Part shown: one piece after another, positions 43,744-52,517 of the stretch
Numbering within the stretch: the first letter of the stretch is position 1
How the letters are laid out: every line of letters begins with the position of its first letter
NCBI GenBank assembly: GCA_020632715.1
Contig: JACKFA010000005.1
Coordinates: forward strand, 62,001 to 126,000
Source of the DNA: Deltaproteobacteria bacterium
GTDB taxonomy: Bacteria; Myxococcota_A; UBA9042; PHBI01
Direction: 5' to 3'
Length of the DNA: 64,000 nt
Program-made: the position numbers and the translations under genes
The notes under the pieces: model-generated
The model's input: only the letters and a program-made list of their open reading frames with translations
What the model was told of the DNA's origin: nothing
Databases searched by the model: none

Positions 43744-45444
43744 ATGAAGCTCCGCCAGAGCAACCTCGACCGCCTCGACAACCGCGAGTTCGACGTCCTC
43801 ATCGTGGGCGCCGGCATCAACGGCGCCGTCGCGGCGTCGTCGCTGACGAGCCGCGGCGCGAAGGTCGCGCTCATCGACCGCGCCGACTTCGGCGGCTACA
43901 CGAGCCAGGAGTCGTCGAACCTGATCTGGGGCGGCATCAAGTACCTCGAGACCTTCGAGCTCGGCCTCGTCTGGAAGCTCTGCCGCGCGCGGAACCAGCT
44001 CCTCCGCGCCTACCCCTCCTTCGTGCGCGAGCTCCGCTTCCTGACGACGCTCCCGCGCGGCTTCCGCCGGTCCCGCTTCACCCTCTTCATCGGCACCCTC
44101 CTCTACTGGGCGATGGGCCGCTTCTTCACGCGCCGCCCGCGGCTCCTCTCGCGCGAGGCCATCGCCACCGCCGAGCCGCACGTGCGGGTCGACGGCACGC
44201 AGGGCGGCGTCGAGTACTCGGACGCCTTCCTCGTCGACGCCGACGCGCGCTTCGTCTTCCGCTTCGTGCGGGAGGCCCTCGACCACGGCGGGATCTGCGC
44301 GAACTACGTCGAGTCCCTCGGCTCGACCTGGGACGGCGCCGCCTGGACGACCCGCGCCCGCGACGTCGAGAGCGGCCGCGAGCTCACCATCCGCTCGAAG
44401 GTCGTCATCAACGCGGCCGGCCCCTTCGTCGACGAGCTCAACGGCCGCTCGGGCCGGCACACCGAGCACAAGCACCTGTTCTCGAAGGGGATCCACCTCA
44501 TCGTGAACCGCGTCACCGTGGAGCGGCGCGCGCTCGCCTTCTTCGCGAGCGACGGCCGCCTCTTCTTCGTGATCCCGCTCGGCGCGCGGAGCTGCATCGG
44601 CACCACCGACACGCGCGTCGAGGCGCTCCCGCCGGTCGTCACCGACGCCGACCGCGCCTTCGTCCTCGACAACATCAACCGCATGCTCGTCTTCGACCGC
44701 CCGCTCACGACGGGCGACGTCATCGCCGAGCGCTGCGGCGTGCGCCCGCTCGTCGTGAGCACGCGCCCCACGAAGAAGAAGGACACGGGCGACTGGACGG
44801 CGCTCTCGCGGAAGCACGTGGTCGAGGTCGACCCGGAGCGGCCCTACCTGAGCGTCTTCGGCGGGAAGCTCACGGACTGCCTGAACGTCGGCGAGGAGGT
44901 CGCGGCGGCCGTCACGCGCTTCGGCGTGCGCTTCTCGCACCCGAAGCACCCGTGGTTCGGCGAGCCGACGGCGGCGCGCGCCGAGTTCTTCCACCAGGCC
45001 GAGCTCCTCGGGCTCGACGCGATGACGAACCCCGCGTCGACCGAGGTCCTGAGCACGCGCCTCTGGCGCCGCTACGGCGCGCGCGCGCTCGACCTCCTCG
45101 AGGACATCCGCGTCGACCCGCGGAACGCCGAGATCCTGCTCTCCGGCACCGAGTACACGCGCTGCGAGATCCACCACGCCGCGCGCCACGAGATGGTGAC
45201 GCGCCTCGACGACTTCATGCGGCGGCGCGCGAAGATCGCGCAGGTGACGCCCGTCGGCGCGCTGCGCGGGACGCCGGGGCTCATCGAGGCGTGCGAGATC
45301 CTCTTCGGCGACGAGGCCGACGCGCGCATCGAGGAGTACTACGCGACCGAGGCGCGGCCGGACCGGGGCAAGGCGGGGCTGTCCGCGGCGGCCGGCGGGG
45401 TCGTCACGCTGGCGCCAAACGAGGCGCGCGCGGCGTCGTCGTGA
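43744..45444 (+). CDS. glpD: glycerol-3-phosphate dehydrogenase/oxidase (FAD)
   Basis: This is a 566-residue flavoenzyme that oxidises sn-glycerol 3-phosphate to dihydroxyacetone phosphate and passes electrons to quinone at the inner membrane. The FAD loop is DVLIVGAGINGAVAA (17-31), with SSNLIWGGIKYLETFEL, KVVINAAGPFVDEL, RSCIGTTDTRVE and SVFGGKLTDCLNVG, in the order usual for GlpD. The C-terminal cap holds the last about 130 residues. It is slightly longer than E. coli GlpD. It begins at ATG 43744, soon after the inverted repeat at 43479-43640. No glpF or glpK was seen nearby. Confidence 0.93.
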   Translation: MKLRQSNLDRLDNREFDVLIVGAGINGAVAASSLTSRGAKVALIDRADFGGYTSQESSNLIWGGIKYLETFELGLVWKLCRARNQLLRAYPSFVRELRFLTTLPRGFRRSRFTLFIGTLLYWAMGRFFTRRPRLLSREAIATAEPHVRVDGTQGGVEYSDAFLVDADARFVFRFVREALDHGGICANYVESLGSTWDGAAWTTRARDVESGRELTIRSKVVINAAGPFVDELNGRSGRHTEHKHLFSKGIHLIVNRVTVERRALAFFASDGRLFFVIPLGARSCIGTTDTRVEALPPVVTDADRAFVLDNINRMLVFDRPLTTGDVIAERCGVRPLVVSTRPTKKKDTGDWTALSRKHVVEVDPERPYLSVFGGKLTDCLNVGEEVAAAVTRFGVRFSHPKHPWFGEPTAARAEFFHQAELLGLDAMTNPASTEVLSTRLWRRYGARALDLLEDIRVDPRNAEILLSGTEYTRCEIHHAARHEMVTRLDDFMRRRAKIAQVTPVGALRGTPGLIEACEILFGDEADARIEEYYATEARPDRGKAGLSAAAGGVVTLAPNEARAASS

Positions 45445-45575
45445 GGTGGCGCGCCGCGCGCGTCGGTGACGGCGCGCCGGCAGGAAGTGCCTCAAGCTCT
45501 CGGCGAATGGTCCGAACCTTACTCTCACGGGCGGCAGGAGCCCGGCACACCACGCTTGCAGTAGGGGATTCGCGC

Positions 45576-45725
45576 ATGATGGTGCTCTTCGTCGGCGCCG
45601 GGTTGACCATTCTCGGCACCTTCCTCATGGTCCACGCCCAGATCCGTCAGGGCAGGAAGTTCGCCCAGATCGCCGCCGAGGCCGACCCGCTCTCGCGGCG
45701 CGTGCCCCGCCCCGCGCAGGGCTGA
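45576..45725 (+). CDS. 49-residue single-pass membrane protein
   Basis: This is a short protein with one hydrophobic segment (about 3-20, VLFVGAGLTILGTFLMV) and a charged tail (QIRQGRKFAQIAAEAD). Tandem ATGs (45576, 45579) follow AGGGGA at good spacing. It has codon use like its neighbours. There is no family I recognise. It may be a small regulator or subunit, or a chance frame; the codon pattern and ribosome site favour a gene. Confidence 0.45.
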   Translation: MMVLFVGAGLTILGTFLMVHAQIRQGRKFAQIAAEADPLSRRVPRPAQG

Positions 45726-45853
45726 TCCTCCCGTCGGGTCGCGCGGCGAGGGCGTCGGCGGGCGCCCCGCGCCGGGGTGAGCGAGCCCCGCCGAGGCAGG
45801 CGCGGCCTCGCTCGCGCGCGCATCATTTCTTTGCATGCCGCCGAGGCGCCGCT

Positions 45854-46936
45854 ATGGTGCCGCTCGTCATGCTCTCACGCCGACCATCGCCTCCGCGCGG
45901 CCCCCGCGGCGGCCGCGCGCTCGTCATCGCCCTCACGACGCTCGCGTCGGCGCTCGTCGCGTGCGCCTCGACCGGCCCGTCGCGCGCGGCGGAGATGTGC
46001 CCGACCGGCGAGCGCGCCGAGCGCGTCTACGCCATCGGCAGCTCGACCGTGGGGTCGCTGCTCGGGCCGATGCTGAAGCGGCTGCTCAAGGAAGACGGCC
46101 TCAGCGTGCGCCGCTGGGGGCTCGCGTCGTCGGGGCTCGCGCGGCCGGACTTCCACGACTGGCCGGCCGAGGTACCGAACATCATGGCCGACCACGACCC
46201 GCAGTTCGTGGTCATCAACCTCGGCGACAACGACTTCCAGAACATCTACCACAAGAAGCTCGGCTGGATCCGCTTCGAGGACCCGCGCTGGCGCGAGATC
46301 TACGCGCGCCGGGTCGACCGGATGCTCAAGGAGTCGGCGGGCCCGCACAAGCAGCGCCTCGTGCTCGTGAGCGGCCCCTACGCCTTCATGGACCGCCGGA
46401 GCTACAAGTACGGGCCGACGGTCAACGCCATCATGCGCGAGCGCACCGAGGCGTTCGCGGCCGCCGGCGGGCGCGCCATCTTCTTCGACGTGTGGGCGGC
46501 GACGACCGACGAGAAGGGGAACCCCGTCGCCGAGGTCGAGGTCGACGGCAAGAAGGTCGCGATCCGCGGGAAGGACGGGATCCACCTCACGGCGCGCGGG
46601 GTCGACGCGCTCATGGCCGAGCCGATCGTGCGGGTGATCCGCGGCTGCCTCGCCGAGCCGGCGCTCGTCGACGCGGGCGGCCCCGAAGCGCCGACCGTGG
46701 CCGCGGACGACGGCGAGCTCGGCGACGAGCCCGTGAGCGACGAGACGCCGAGCACCGCCGGGCCCGACGACGAGGGCGCGGACGCGGCCGCCGAGACCGC
46801 GAGCGGCGAGGGCGAGGGCGCCGTGCCCGCGGAGACCGCGCGCCCCGCGACGACGGACGAGGCGCCGCGCGAGAAGCCGGCGCCGCCGATGCCGAAGGGC
46901 CCCCCGGCGCCTTACGTGCCGCGCGGGCGCGGCTGA
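45854..46936 (+). CDS. DUF459/SGNH-like hydrolase lipoprotein
   Basis: This is a 360-residue exported protein. A signal and Cys37 (LVAC) are followed by an SGNH-like domain (about 55-270) with a serine block VYAIGSSTVGSLLGP, SSGLARPDFHDWP, VVINLGDNDFQ and GKDGIHLTARG (Asp/His pair). The tail (about 275-360) is Asp/Glu/Ala-rich and then Pro-rich. DUF459 proteins are related to acyl or peptidoglycan O-acetyl esterases; activity here is predicted, not shown. Start is ATG 45854 or 45869 (MLSRR). Confidence 0.8.
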   Translation: MVPLVMLSRRPSPPRGPRGGRALVIALTTLASALVACASTGPSRAAEMCPTGERAERVYAIGSSTVGSLLGPMLKRLLKEDGLSVRRWGLASSGLARPDFHDWPAEVPNIMADHDPQFVVINLGDNDFQNIYHKKLGWIRFEDPRWREIYARRVDRMLKESAGPHKQRLVLVSGPYAFMDRRSYKYGPTVNAIMRERTEAFAAAGGRAIFFDVWAATTDEKGNPVAEVEVDGKKVAIRGKDGIHLTARGVDALMAEPIVRVIRGCLAEPALVDAGGPEAPTVAADDGELGDEPVSDETPSTAGPDDEGADAAAETASGEGEGAVPAETARPATTDEAPREKPAPPMPKGPPAPYVPRGRG

Positions 46937-46952
46937 GCGCGGCGCGGCTCGC

Positions 46953-47891
46953 TTACCCGGGCGTGCTGCGGGTCTCGGCGCCGGTGACGCGCCAGGTGCC
47001 CGGGTCGACGGTGACCCACGAGTAGTCGTTGAACCCGTCGCCCCGGAGCGACGACGTCACGAACACGACGCACACGTCGTCGCCGATGAGCACCACGTTC
47101 AGCGGGACGTGCGCGGCCTCGAAGGCCGCGAGCGACGGCGGCGCGATGAGCTCCTCCGAGTCGAACTCCGCGGCGCTCGCGTAGCAGGCCAGCGCCGCGA
47201 AGGCGCGCAGCGCGGGCAGCCCCGCGGCGACGCGCGCGAGCATCTCGCGGACGCGCGCGGGCGGCCAGGCGTCGGGGTTGAACCAATAGACCTCGATCTC
47301 GGCGGTCTCGCCGTCGTCCTGGGGGAGCCCGGCGTAGAACGTCTCGCTCTCGGCGAGGGCGGCGGCGATGTCCTCGGCCGACAGCACGCCGGCGCCGTCG
47401 CCGAGCGGGAGCGTCGGCGGCGCGACGTCGAGGGCGGCGGCCAGCGAGACGGCGGACGGCAGGAGGTAGACCCCGGCGACGCGCCCGCCGCCGGGGTCGA
47501 GCGCGACCTCGAGCGGGATCCCGCCGAGCGGCGCGCCTCCGTCGACCTCGACGTGGACGCGGACCTGGCGGTCGCCGCGGAGGTCGATGGCGATGGACTC
47601 GGCCCTGAGCGCCTCGAAGAGCCCGAGCGGCGCGTCCAGGGGCTCACCGCGCCGCGCGCGGAGCTCGCGCGCCACCTCGAGGCGCTCGAGCAGCTCGCGC
47701 GAGAGCGGGCGCCGCTGGTCCCAGGCCCAGCCGAGGAGCCGCTCCATGAACGCCTGGCCGCGCGCGACGTCCCAGGGCGCGCCGCCGGGCATCGGGCGCA
47801 GGGCCACGGGGACCTCGGCGCCACCGAGCTCTGCGACCGCGCGGCAGCCGCCGCTCGGGTCGATCTCCACCTCGCGTAGGACGATGGTCAC
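46953..47891 (-). CDS. hypothetical cytoplasmic protein
   Basis: This is a 312-residue protein without signal peptide or membrane segment, from a GTG start with AGGAGA 8 nt upstream. It has an even mix of alpha and beta segments (IAIDLRGDRQVRVHVEVDGG, NVVLIGDDVCVVFVTSSLRG). I do not recognise a family. It is convergent with the SGNH-like gene (16 bp apart) and divergent from the NAGPA/FG-GAP gene. Confidence 0.7.
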   Translation of the reverse strand: MTIVLREVEIDPSGGCRAVAELGGAEVPVALRPMPGGAPWDVARGQAFMERLLGWAWDQRRPLSRELLERLEVARELRARRGEPLDAPLGLFEALRAESIAIDLRGDRQVRVHVEVDGGAPLGGIPLEVALDPGGGRVAGVYLLPSAVSLAAALDVAPPTLPLGDGAGVLSAEDIAAALAESETFYAGLPQDDGETAEIEVYWFNPDAWPPARVREMLARVAAGLPALRAFAALACYASAAEFDSEELIAPPSLAAFEAAHVPLNVVLIGDDVCVVFVTSSLRGDGFNDYSWVTVDPGTWRVTGAETRSTPG

Positions 47892-48050
47892 GCTGTTCTC
47901 TCCTGGCTCGGGGCGGTGTGGGGCAGGCGACCTGTATGCCACATGAGACGGCGCAGCGGGACCACCTCCAAACCCCGGGAGACATCTTGTAACGGCCCGC
48001 GGCTCGCTCCGGCGGTATGCTCGGGGCCTCCCTGCCGAGGTGCTGAAGAC

Positions 48051-50804
48051 ATGTCCCCGCCGCCACGCGCGCTCCTCGCGGCCTCCGTCGCCGCGCTCGC
48101 CTTCGCCGCCGCCGCGCCCGCCGCGCGCGCGAGCGACTCCTGGACGACGCCGTTCCCGGGCGTGAGGCGCCTCGTCCGCACGACGTCCGCGCCGCTCAAG
48201 CTCTACGCGCTCGAGATCGACCTCTGCCACCAGGGGATCCTCGTCCGCGCCACCAAGCCCGCCGAGAAGGGCGTCACGGCCGGCGCCTTCGCCCAGGCGC
48301 GGGCCGCCGAGATGGCCGTCAACGGCGACCTCTTCGGCGCCGGCTTCGCGACGAGCGGCATGGCCGTCGGCGCGGGCGCCTGGTGGGGCAACGCCGACAA
48401 CTCCACGCAGGGCTTCATCGCGTTCGGGACCGACCAGATCCTCGTCAAGAAGCCGTCGGGCACGCTGGCGGCGCCCGAGGCGTGGATGCGCGACGTGGTC
48501 GGCGGCCGCCCGAAGCTCGTCGAGGGCGGGCAGGCGACCGACTTCAACGCGAACGCCGGCCCCGCGTGCACCTCGCGCGAGCCGCGGACGGCCGTCGGCG
48601 TGTCCGAGGACGGGCGCACGCTCTGGCTCGTCGTCGTCGACCGCGTGCCGCGCTCGACGGGCGCCATCTCGCGCGGGGCGACGTGCGCCGAGATGCAGAC
48701 GCTCATGCGCGGGCTCGGCGCCTACGAGGCGCTGAACCTCGACGGCGGCGGCTCCTCGCAGATGTGGGTGAAGGGGCTCGGCTACGTGAACGACCCGTCC
48801 GGGAACGCGGGCGGCGGCGGCGTGCGCGCCGTGGCGAACCACATCGCCATCCAGGCGGGCGGGACGGCCGCGCCGAACAGCTGCGTGCCGCTCGGGGACC
48901 CGGGCCCGTCGCAGCCGACGCCGACCACCGTGCGGCCCGTGATCCCGGAGGCCACGGGGTCGAGCGACATCGACGGGGACGGCATCGCCGACGCCTGCAT
49001 GCGCGGGCCGGGCGGGTTCTCCTGCGTCCTCGGGGCGGCGGGCGGCCTCGGCGCGGAGGTGGCGGGGCCGGCGCTGTCGAACGCGCAGGGTTGGGGCGAC
49101 GCGACGAACTCGATGACCATCGCGATGGGCGACATCGACGGCGACGGGCGCGCGGACGTGTGCGCGCGCGCGAACGCCGGGATCCGCTGCTGGAAGAGCC
49201 GCGGCGACGGCTTCGGCGCGGCGGTCGCGGGGCCGCCCTTCAGCGACGAGCAGGGCTTCGCGGACCCGTCGATCTACACGACGATGCGCATGGCGGACGT
49301 CGACGGCGACGGGCGCGCCGACGTGTGCATGCGGACGCGGGCCGCGTTCCGCTGCGACCGAAGCACCGGCGACGGCTTCGCGGGGGTGCTCACGGCGAGC
49401 GGGATCTCGGACGCGAACGGCTTCGCGAGCGAGAGCGAGTACGGGACCATCCGCATGGGGGACGTCGACGGCGACGGCCGCGACGACGTCTGCGCGCGGA
49501 CGCCCGCCGGGATGCGGTGCTGGCGGAGCCTCGGCGACAGCTTCGCCGCCGGCTTCGCGGGCCCGACGTGGAGCAACGCGAACGGCTGGCAGGACGCCCA
49601 GTACTGGCGGACGATCCGCCTCGCGGACGTCGACGGCGACGGGCGGGCCGACCTCTGCGCGCGGACGGCGAGCGACTACCGCTGCCACCTGTCGCAGGGG
49701 ACGTCCTTCGGGGCGGCCATCATCGGGCCGGAGCTCTCGAACGCTCAGGGCTGGGGCGACCCGACGAACTACGAGACGCTCCAGCTCGGCGACATCGACG
49801 GCGACGGCGACCTCGACCTCTGCGGGCGCGCGGACGCGGGGGTGCGCTGCTGGCCGTGGACCGGGGCCGGCTTCGCGCTCGGCGCGCGCGCGACGACGCT
49901 CATGGCGGACGCGAGCGGCTGGGGACAGGAGCGCTTCTACGCGACGATGCGCCTCGCGGACGTGAACGGCGACGGGAAGGCGGACCTCTGCGCGCGGTCG
50001 TCGGCGAGCTTCCGCTGCTACCTCGCGACCGGCGGGGCGACGCCGTTCACGACGGCGACGGGCGGTCCGGCGTGGTCGGACGCGGCCGGGTACGACGCGG
50101 TGACGGCGTACGGGACGCTGGTCGCGACGCGGTCGACGCCGCCGGTCGAGGAGGAGCCGGGGCCCGTGGCGGACGACGGGCCCGTGGCCGAGGAGGTCGG
50201 CGGCGCCGAGGAGATCGTCGTCGAGGCGGTCGAGGACGTCGGCGGGGGCTGGGAGAGCGACGCCGCCGGGGGTGAGGAGGACGCCGGAGGCGACCCCGAC
50301 GCCGGCGGCGACCCCGACGCCGACCCCGACGCCGGCGGCGACCCCGACGCCGACCCCGACCCCGACCCGGACGCCGACGCGGCCCCCGACACCGCCCCCG
50401 ACGCCGACACCGCCCCCGACACCGCCCCCGACACCGCTCCCGACGCCGACACCGAGCCCGGTACCGACGCCGTCAGCGCCCCCGACACCGTCAGCGCCCC
50501 CGACACCGTCACCGCTACCGACGGCGCGGCGACGGACACCGTCCCCGCCTCGTCCGCGGACGCCCTCGCGGGCGACGACGCCGTCGCGGCCGACGTCCTC
50601 GCCACCGCGGACGCCTCGGGTGGCGACACCGGCTCGTTCGTCACCTCGACCTCGGTCGACCGCCGGCCGGCCGACAGCGGCTGCGCGGGTGGCGAAGGCG
50701 CCTCGCCCGCCCTCCTCCTCGCTCTCGCGCTGCTCGTCGCGGCGCGGTGGCCGCGGCGGCGTGCGAGATGGCCCGTGGACAAAGACGGTAGTCGCGTGCG
50801 ATGA
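48051..50804 (+). CDS. NAGPA-domain surface protein with FG-GAP-like repeats and MYXO-CTERM tail
   Basis: This is a 917-residue exported protein with a signal peptide 1-27. A phosphodiester glycosidase (NAGPA) domain fills about 40-268 (VNGDLFGAGF, EALNLDGGGSSQMW). Six or seven FG-GAP/VCBS-like repeats follow (about 310-700), each with a calcium loop such as DVDGDGRADVCAR. The linker (about 735-880) is an Asp/Pro/Ala/Thr string. The end, DSGCAGGEGASPALLL plus a hydrophobic run and PRRRAR, fits MYXO-CTERM sorting, in which the Cys is lipidated after tail cleavage. It would cleave sugar phosphodiesters, perhaps in wall polymers; the substrate is unknown. Confidence 0.88.
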   Translation: MSPPPRALLAASVAALAFAAAAPAARASDSWTTPFPGVRRLVRTTSAPLKLYALEIDLCHQGILVRATKPAEKGVTAGAFAQARAAEMAVNGDLFGAGFATSGMAVGAGAWWGNADNSTQGFIAFGTDQILVKKPSGTLAAPEAWMRDVVGGRPKLVEGGQATDFNANAGPACTSREPRTAVGVSEDGRTLWLVVVDRVPRSTGAISRGATCAEMQTLMRGLGAYEALNLDGGGSSQMWVKGLGYVNDPSGNAGGGGVRAVANHIAIQAGGTAAPNSCVPLGDPGPSQPTPTTVRPVIPEATGSSDIDGDGIADACMRGPGGFSCVLGAAGGLGAEVAGPALSNAQGWGDATNSMTIAMGDIDGDGRADVCARANAGIRCWKSRGDGFGAAVAGPPFSDEQGFADPSIYTTMRMADVDGDGRADVCMRTRAAFRCDRSTGDGFAGVLTASGISDANGFASESEYGTIRMGDVDGDGRDDVCARTPAGMRCWRSLGDSFAAGFAGPTWSNANGWQDAQYWRTIRLADVDGDGRADLCARTASDYRCHLSQGTSFGAAIIGPELSNAQGWGDPTNYETLQLGDIDGDGDLDLCGRADAGVRCWPWTGAGFALGARATTLMADASGWGQERFYATMRLADVNGDGKADLCARSSASFRCYLATGGATPFTTATGGPAWSDAAGYDAVTAYGTLVATRSTPPVEEEPGPVADDGPVAEEVGGAEEIVVEAVEDVGGGWESDAAGGEEDAGGDPDAGGDPDADPDAGGDPDADPDPDPDADAAPDTAPDADTAPDTAPDTAPDADTEPGTDAVSAPDTVSAPDTVTATDGAATDTVPASSADALAGDDAVAADVLATADASGGDTGSFVTSTSVDRRPADSGCAGGEGASPALLLALALLVAARWPRRRARWPVDKDGSRVR
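48960..50110 (+). repeat. FG-GAP/VCBS-like calcium repeats
   Basis: About six to seven units of 170-180 bp encode RADVCARTxAGxRCWxSxGD and DVDGDGRAD within the NAGPA-domain gene. They should form a beta-propeller-like stalk. Confidence 0.8.
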
Positions 50805-50903
50805 CGAAGGTGCGGGCCCAGACCCCCGCGATCCCCATCACACCGACATCGTCACCTCGCGAGCCGCCAGGGCCACGGCGCGCGCGAGGCGTCCGGGTGA
50901 CCC

Positions 50904-51665
50904 ATGCCCCGAGCGCGCGCCCCTGAGACCCGAGACCAGCTCGCCGCCCGCCTCGCCCGCGAGGCCGCCGAGCTCGACGCCATCGCGGCCCGCGACCCCG
51001 AGGCTTGCCACGAGCTCACGACCGCCCTCGACCGCGTCGATCGCGCCGGGCCGCGGCTCGGGGACCGCGCCGCCGCCTACGACGCCGTCGCCGCCTTGCT
51101 CGAGCCCTCCGGCGTGACCGCGGCCAAGGCCTGCTTCTTCGCCGCCCTCGCGCGCCGCCGCAGCGCCGCCTGGGAGACCCTCCGCGGCGCCTACCTCGCG
51201 CGCGTCGTGGCGCGCGCGCGCCGCAACGGGTGCCCCGAGTCGCTGCTCCTCGACGTGGTCTCCGAGGTCGAGCTCCGCCTCGTCACCCGCTACCTCGGGA
51301 ACCCGCGGGCGCTCGCGAGCTTCCCTGGCTACCTGTCGACCATGGCGCGCTCGGTCGCGAACGAGCTGCGGAAGCCGTACGACAAGGAAGATCCGACGGA
51401 TCCCGACTCCCCCGCCTTCCCGCCCCGCGTCGCCCCGGCGACCCAGGCGCTGCACCTCCAGGCGAAGCTCGCGACCGCGAAGCTGAGCGACGACGAGCAG
51501 GACCTCCTCTGGCGGCGGGAGGTCCTCGAGGAGGACTACGCCGAGACCGCTGCGGACCGGGGCTGCGCGCCGCAGAACGTGCACCAGCGCCTCGCGCGGA
51601 TCCGCGCCAAGGCGCGGAGGGAGGTCGAGCGACACGACTGGGAGCTCCCGCGCGACGAGGGCTGA
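50904..51665 (+). CDS. ECF-type sigma factor with N-terminal extension
   Basis: This is a 253-residue sigma-70-family factor. Region 2 is at about 95-165 (LLDVVSEVELRLVTRYLGNP, FPGYLSTMARSVANELRKPY) and region 4 at about 185-250 (LSDDEQDLLWRREVLEEDYA, GCAPQNVHQRLARIRAKARR). An additional about 90-residue N-terminal region (two helices) precedes them and is not part of a standard ECF factor. The DUF4384-like membrane protein 72 bp downstream may be its partner. The caspase gene lies convergent beyond. Confidence 0.8.
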   Translation: MPRARAPETRDQLAARLAREAAELDAIAARDPEACHELTTALDRVDRAGPRLGDRAAAYDAVAALLEPSGVTAAKACFFAALARRRSAAWETLRGAYLARVVARARRNGCPESLLLDVVSEVELRLVTRYLGNPRALASFPGYLSTMARSVANELRKPYDKEDPTDPDSPAFPPRVAPATQALHLQAKLATAKLSDDEQDLLWRREVLEEDYAETAADRGCAPQNVHQRLARIRAKARREVERHDWELPRDEG

Positions 51666-51737
51666 CGAACGCGAGTTGAGAAATGGCGGCGTTCGCGCTG
51701 TCATCGACAGCGCCTCCACGACACCCGGAGCTCACTC

Positions 51738-52511
51738 ATGAGCCACGACGGCCAGCACCCCGAAGACACCGAGCCCGCCGCCGATCCGCGCGGCGAACGC
51801 GTCCTCGGGGGCTGGTTCGACGCCGACGACGGCGACGACGGCGCGCTCCTCGCCGAGCCGGTCGACCTCGCCGACGTCGCCCGGCTGACCGCCCGGCCCC
51901 TCCCCGACTTCCCGGCTGCGCCAGCGCGGGCGCCGCGGGTCCCGCGCCTCTACGGCTCCCGCGCGTGGCCCTACCTCGCTGCCGCCGCCGTCCTCGCCCT
52001 CGCCGTCGGTCTCCCGCTCGCGAGCCGCCACCCGGACCGCGGCCCCCTCACGAAGGGCGACGGCGCCTCGCTCGTCGCGCCCCCCGCGCCCGATCGCCTC
52101 GCGCTCGTCGTGCGGCGCGGCGCCCACGACCTCCGCGTCGACGCCGCCGCCGAGCTCCAGGGCGGCGACCGCGTCGGCTTCCTCGTGAGCTCCGCGCGCG
52201 GCGGGCGGCTCTGGGTCCTCCACCGCGCGGCCGACGGCGCCGCGACCGTGCTCTATCCGCGCGCCGACGAGGGCGGCGCCGCGCTGCCCGCCGGCGACGA
52301 CGTCCTCGTCGACGCGAGCGCCCACGTCGTCCCGGACGGCGCCCCCTGTGAGTGGTTCGTGGCCGTCTTCGCCGACGCGCCGCTCCGCGAGGACGTCGTC
52401 CGTGACGCGGTCGCCGGGGCGCTCCCTCCCGAGGACGGCGGCTGCGGCGCACTCCACGTCGCGGTGCCCGGCGCGCGCCACGCCGTCGCGATCCCCTACC
52501 ACGCCCGCTGA
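51738..52511 (+). CDS. single-pass membrane protein with DUF4384-like domain
   Basis: This is a 257-residue protein. The N-terminal about 75 residues are acidic and cytoplasmic, one membrane segment follows (about 78-95), then a periplasmic DUF4384-like beta domain (about 125-200; ELQGGDRVGFLVSSARGGRL, LWVLHRAADGAATVLYPRA). DUF4384 often occurs with caspase-type or kinase proteins. Placed after a sigma factor, it could act as an anti-sigma or sensor, although no zinc anti-sigma motif is seen. Convergent with the caspase gene (6 bp apart). Confidence 0.7.
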   Translation: MSHDGQHPEDTEPAADPRGERVLGGWFDADDGDDGALLAEPVDLADVARLTARPLPDFPAAPARAPRVPRLYGSRAWPYLAAAAVLALAVGLPLASRHPDRGPLTKGDGASLVAPPAPDRLALVVRRGAHDLRVDAAAELQGGDRVGFLVSSARGGRLWVLHRAADGAATVLYPRADEGGAALPAGDDVLVDASAHVVPDGAPCEWFVAVFADAPLREDVVRDAVAGALPPEDGGCGALHVAVPGARHAVAIPYHAR

Positions 52512-52517
52512 CGGCGG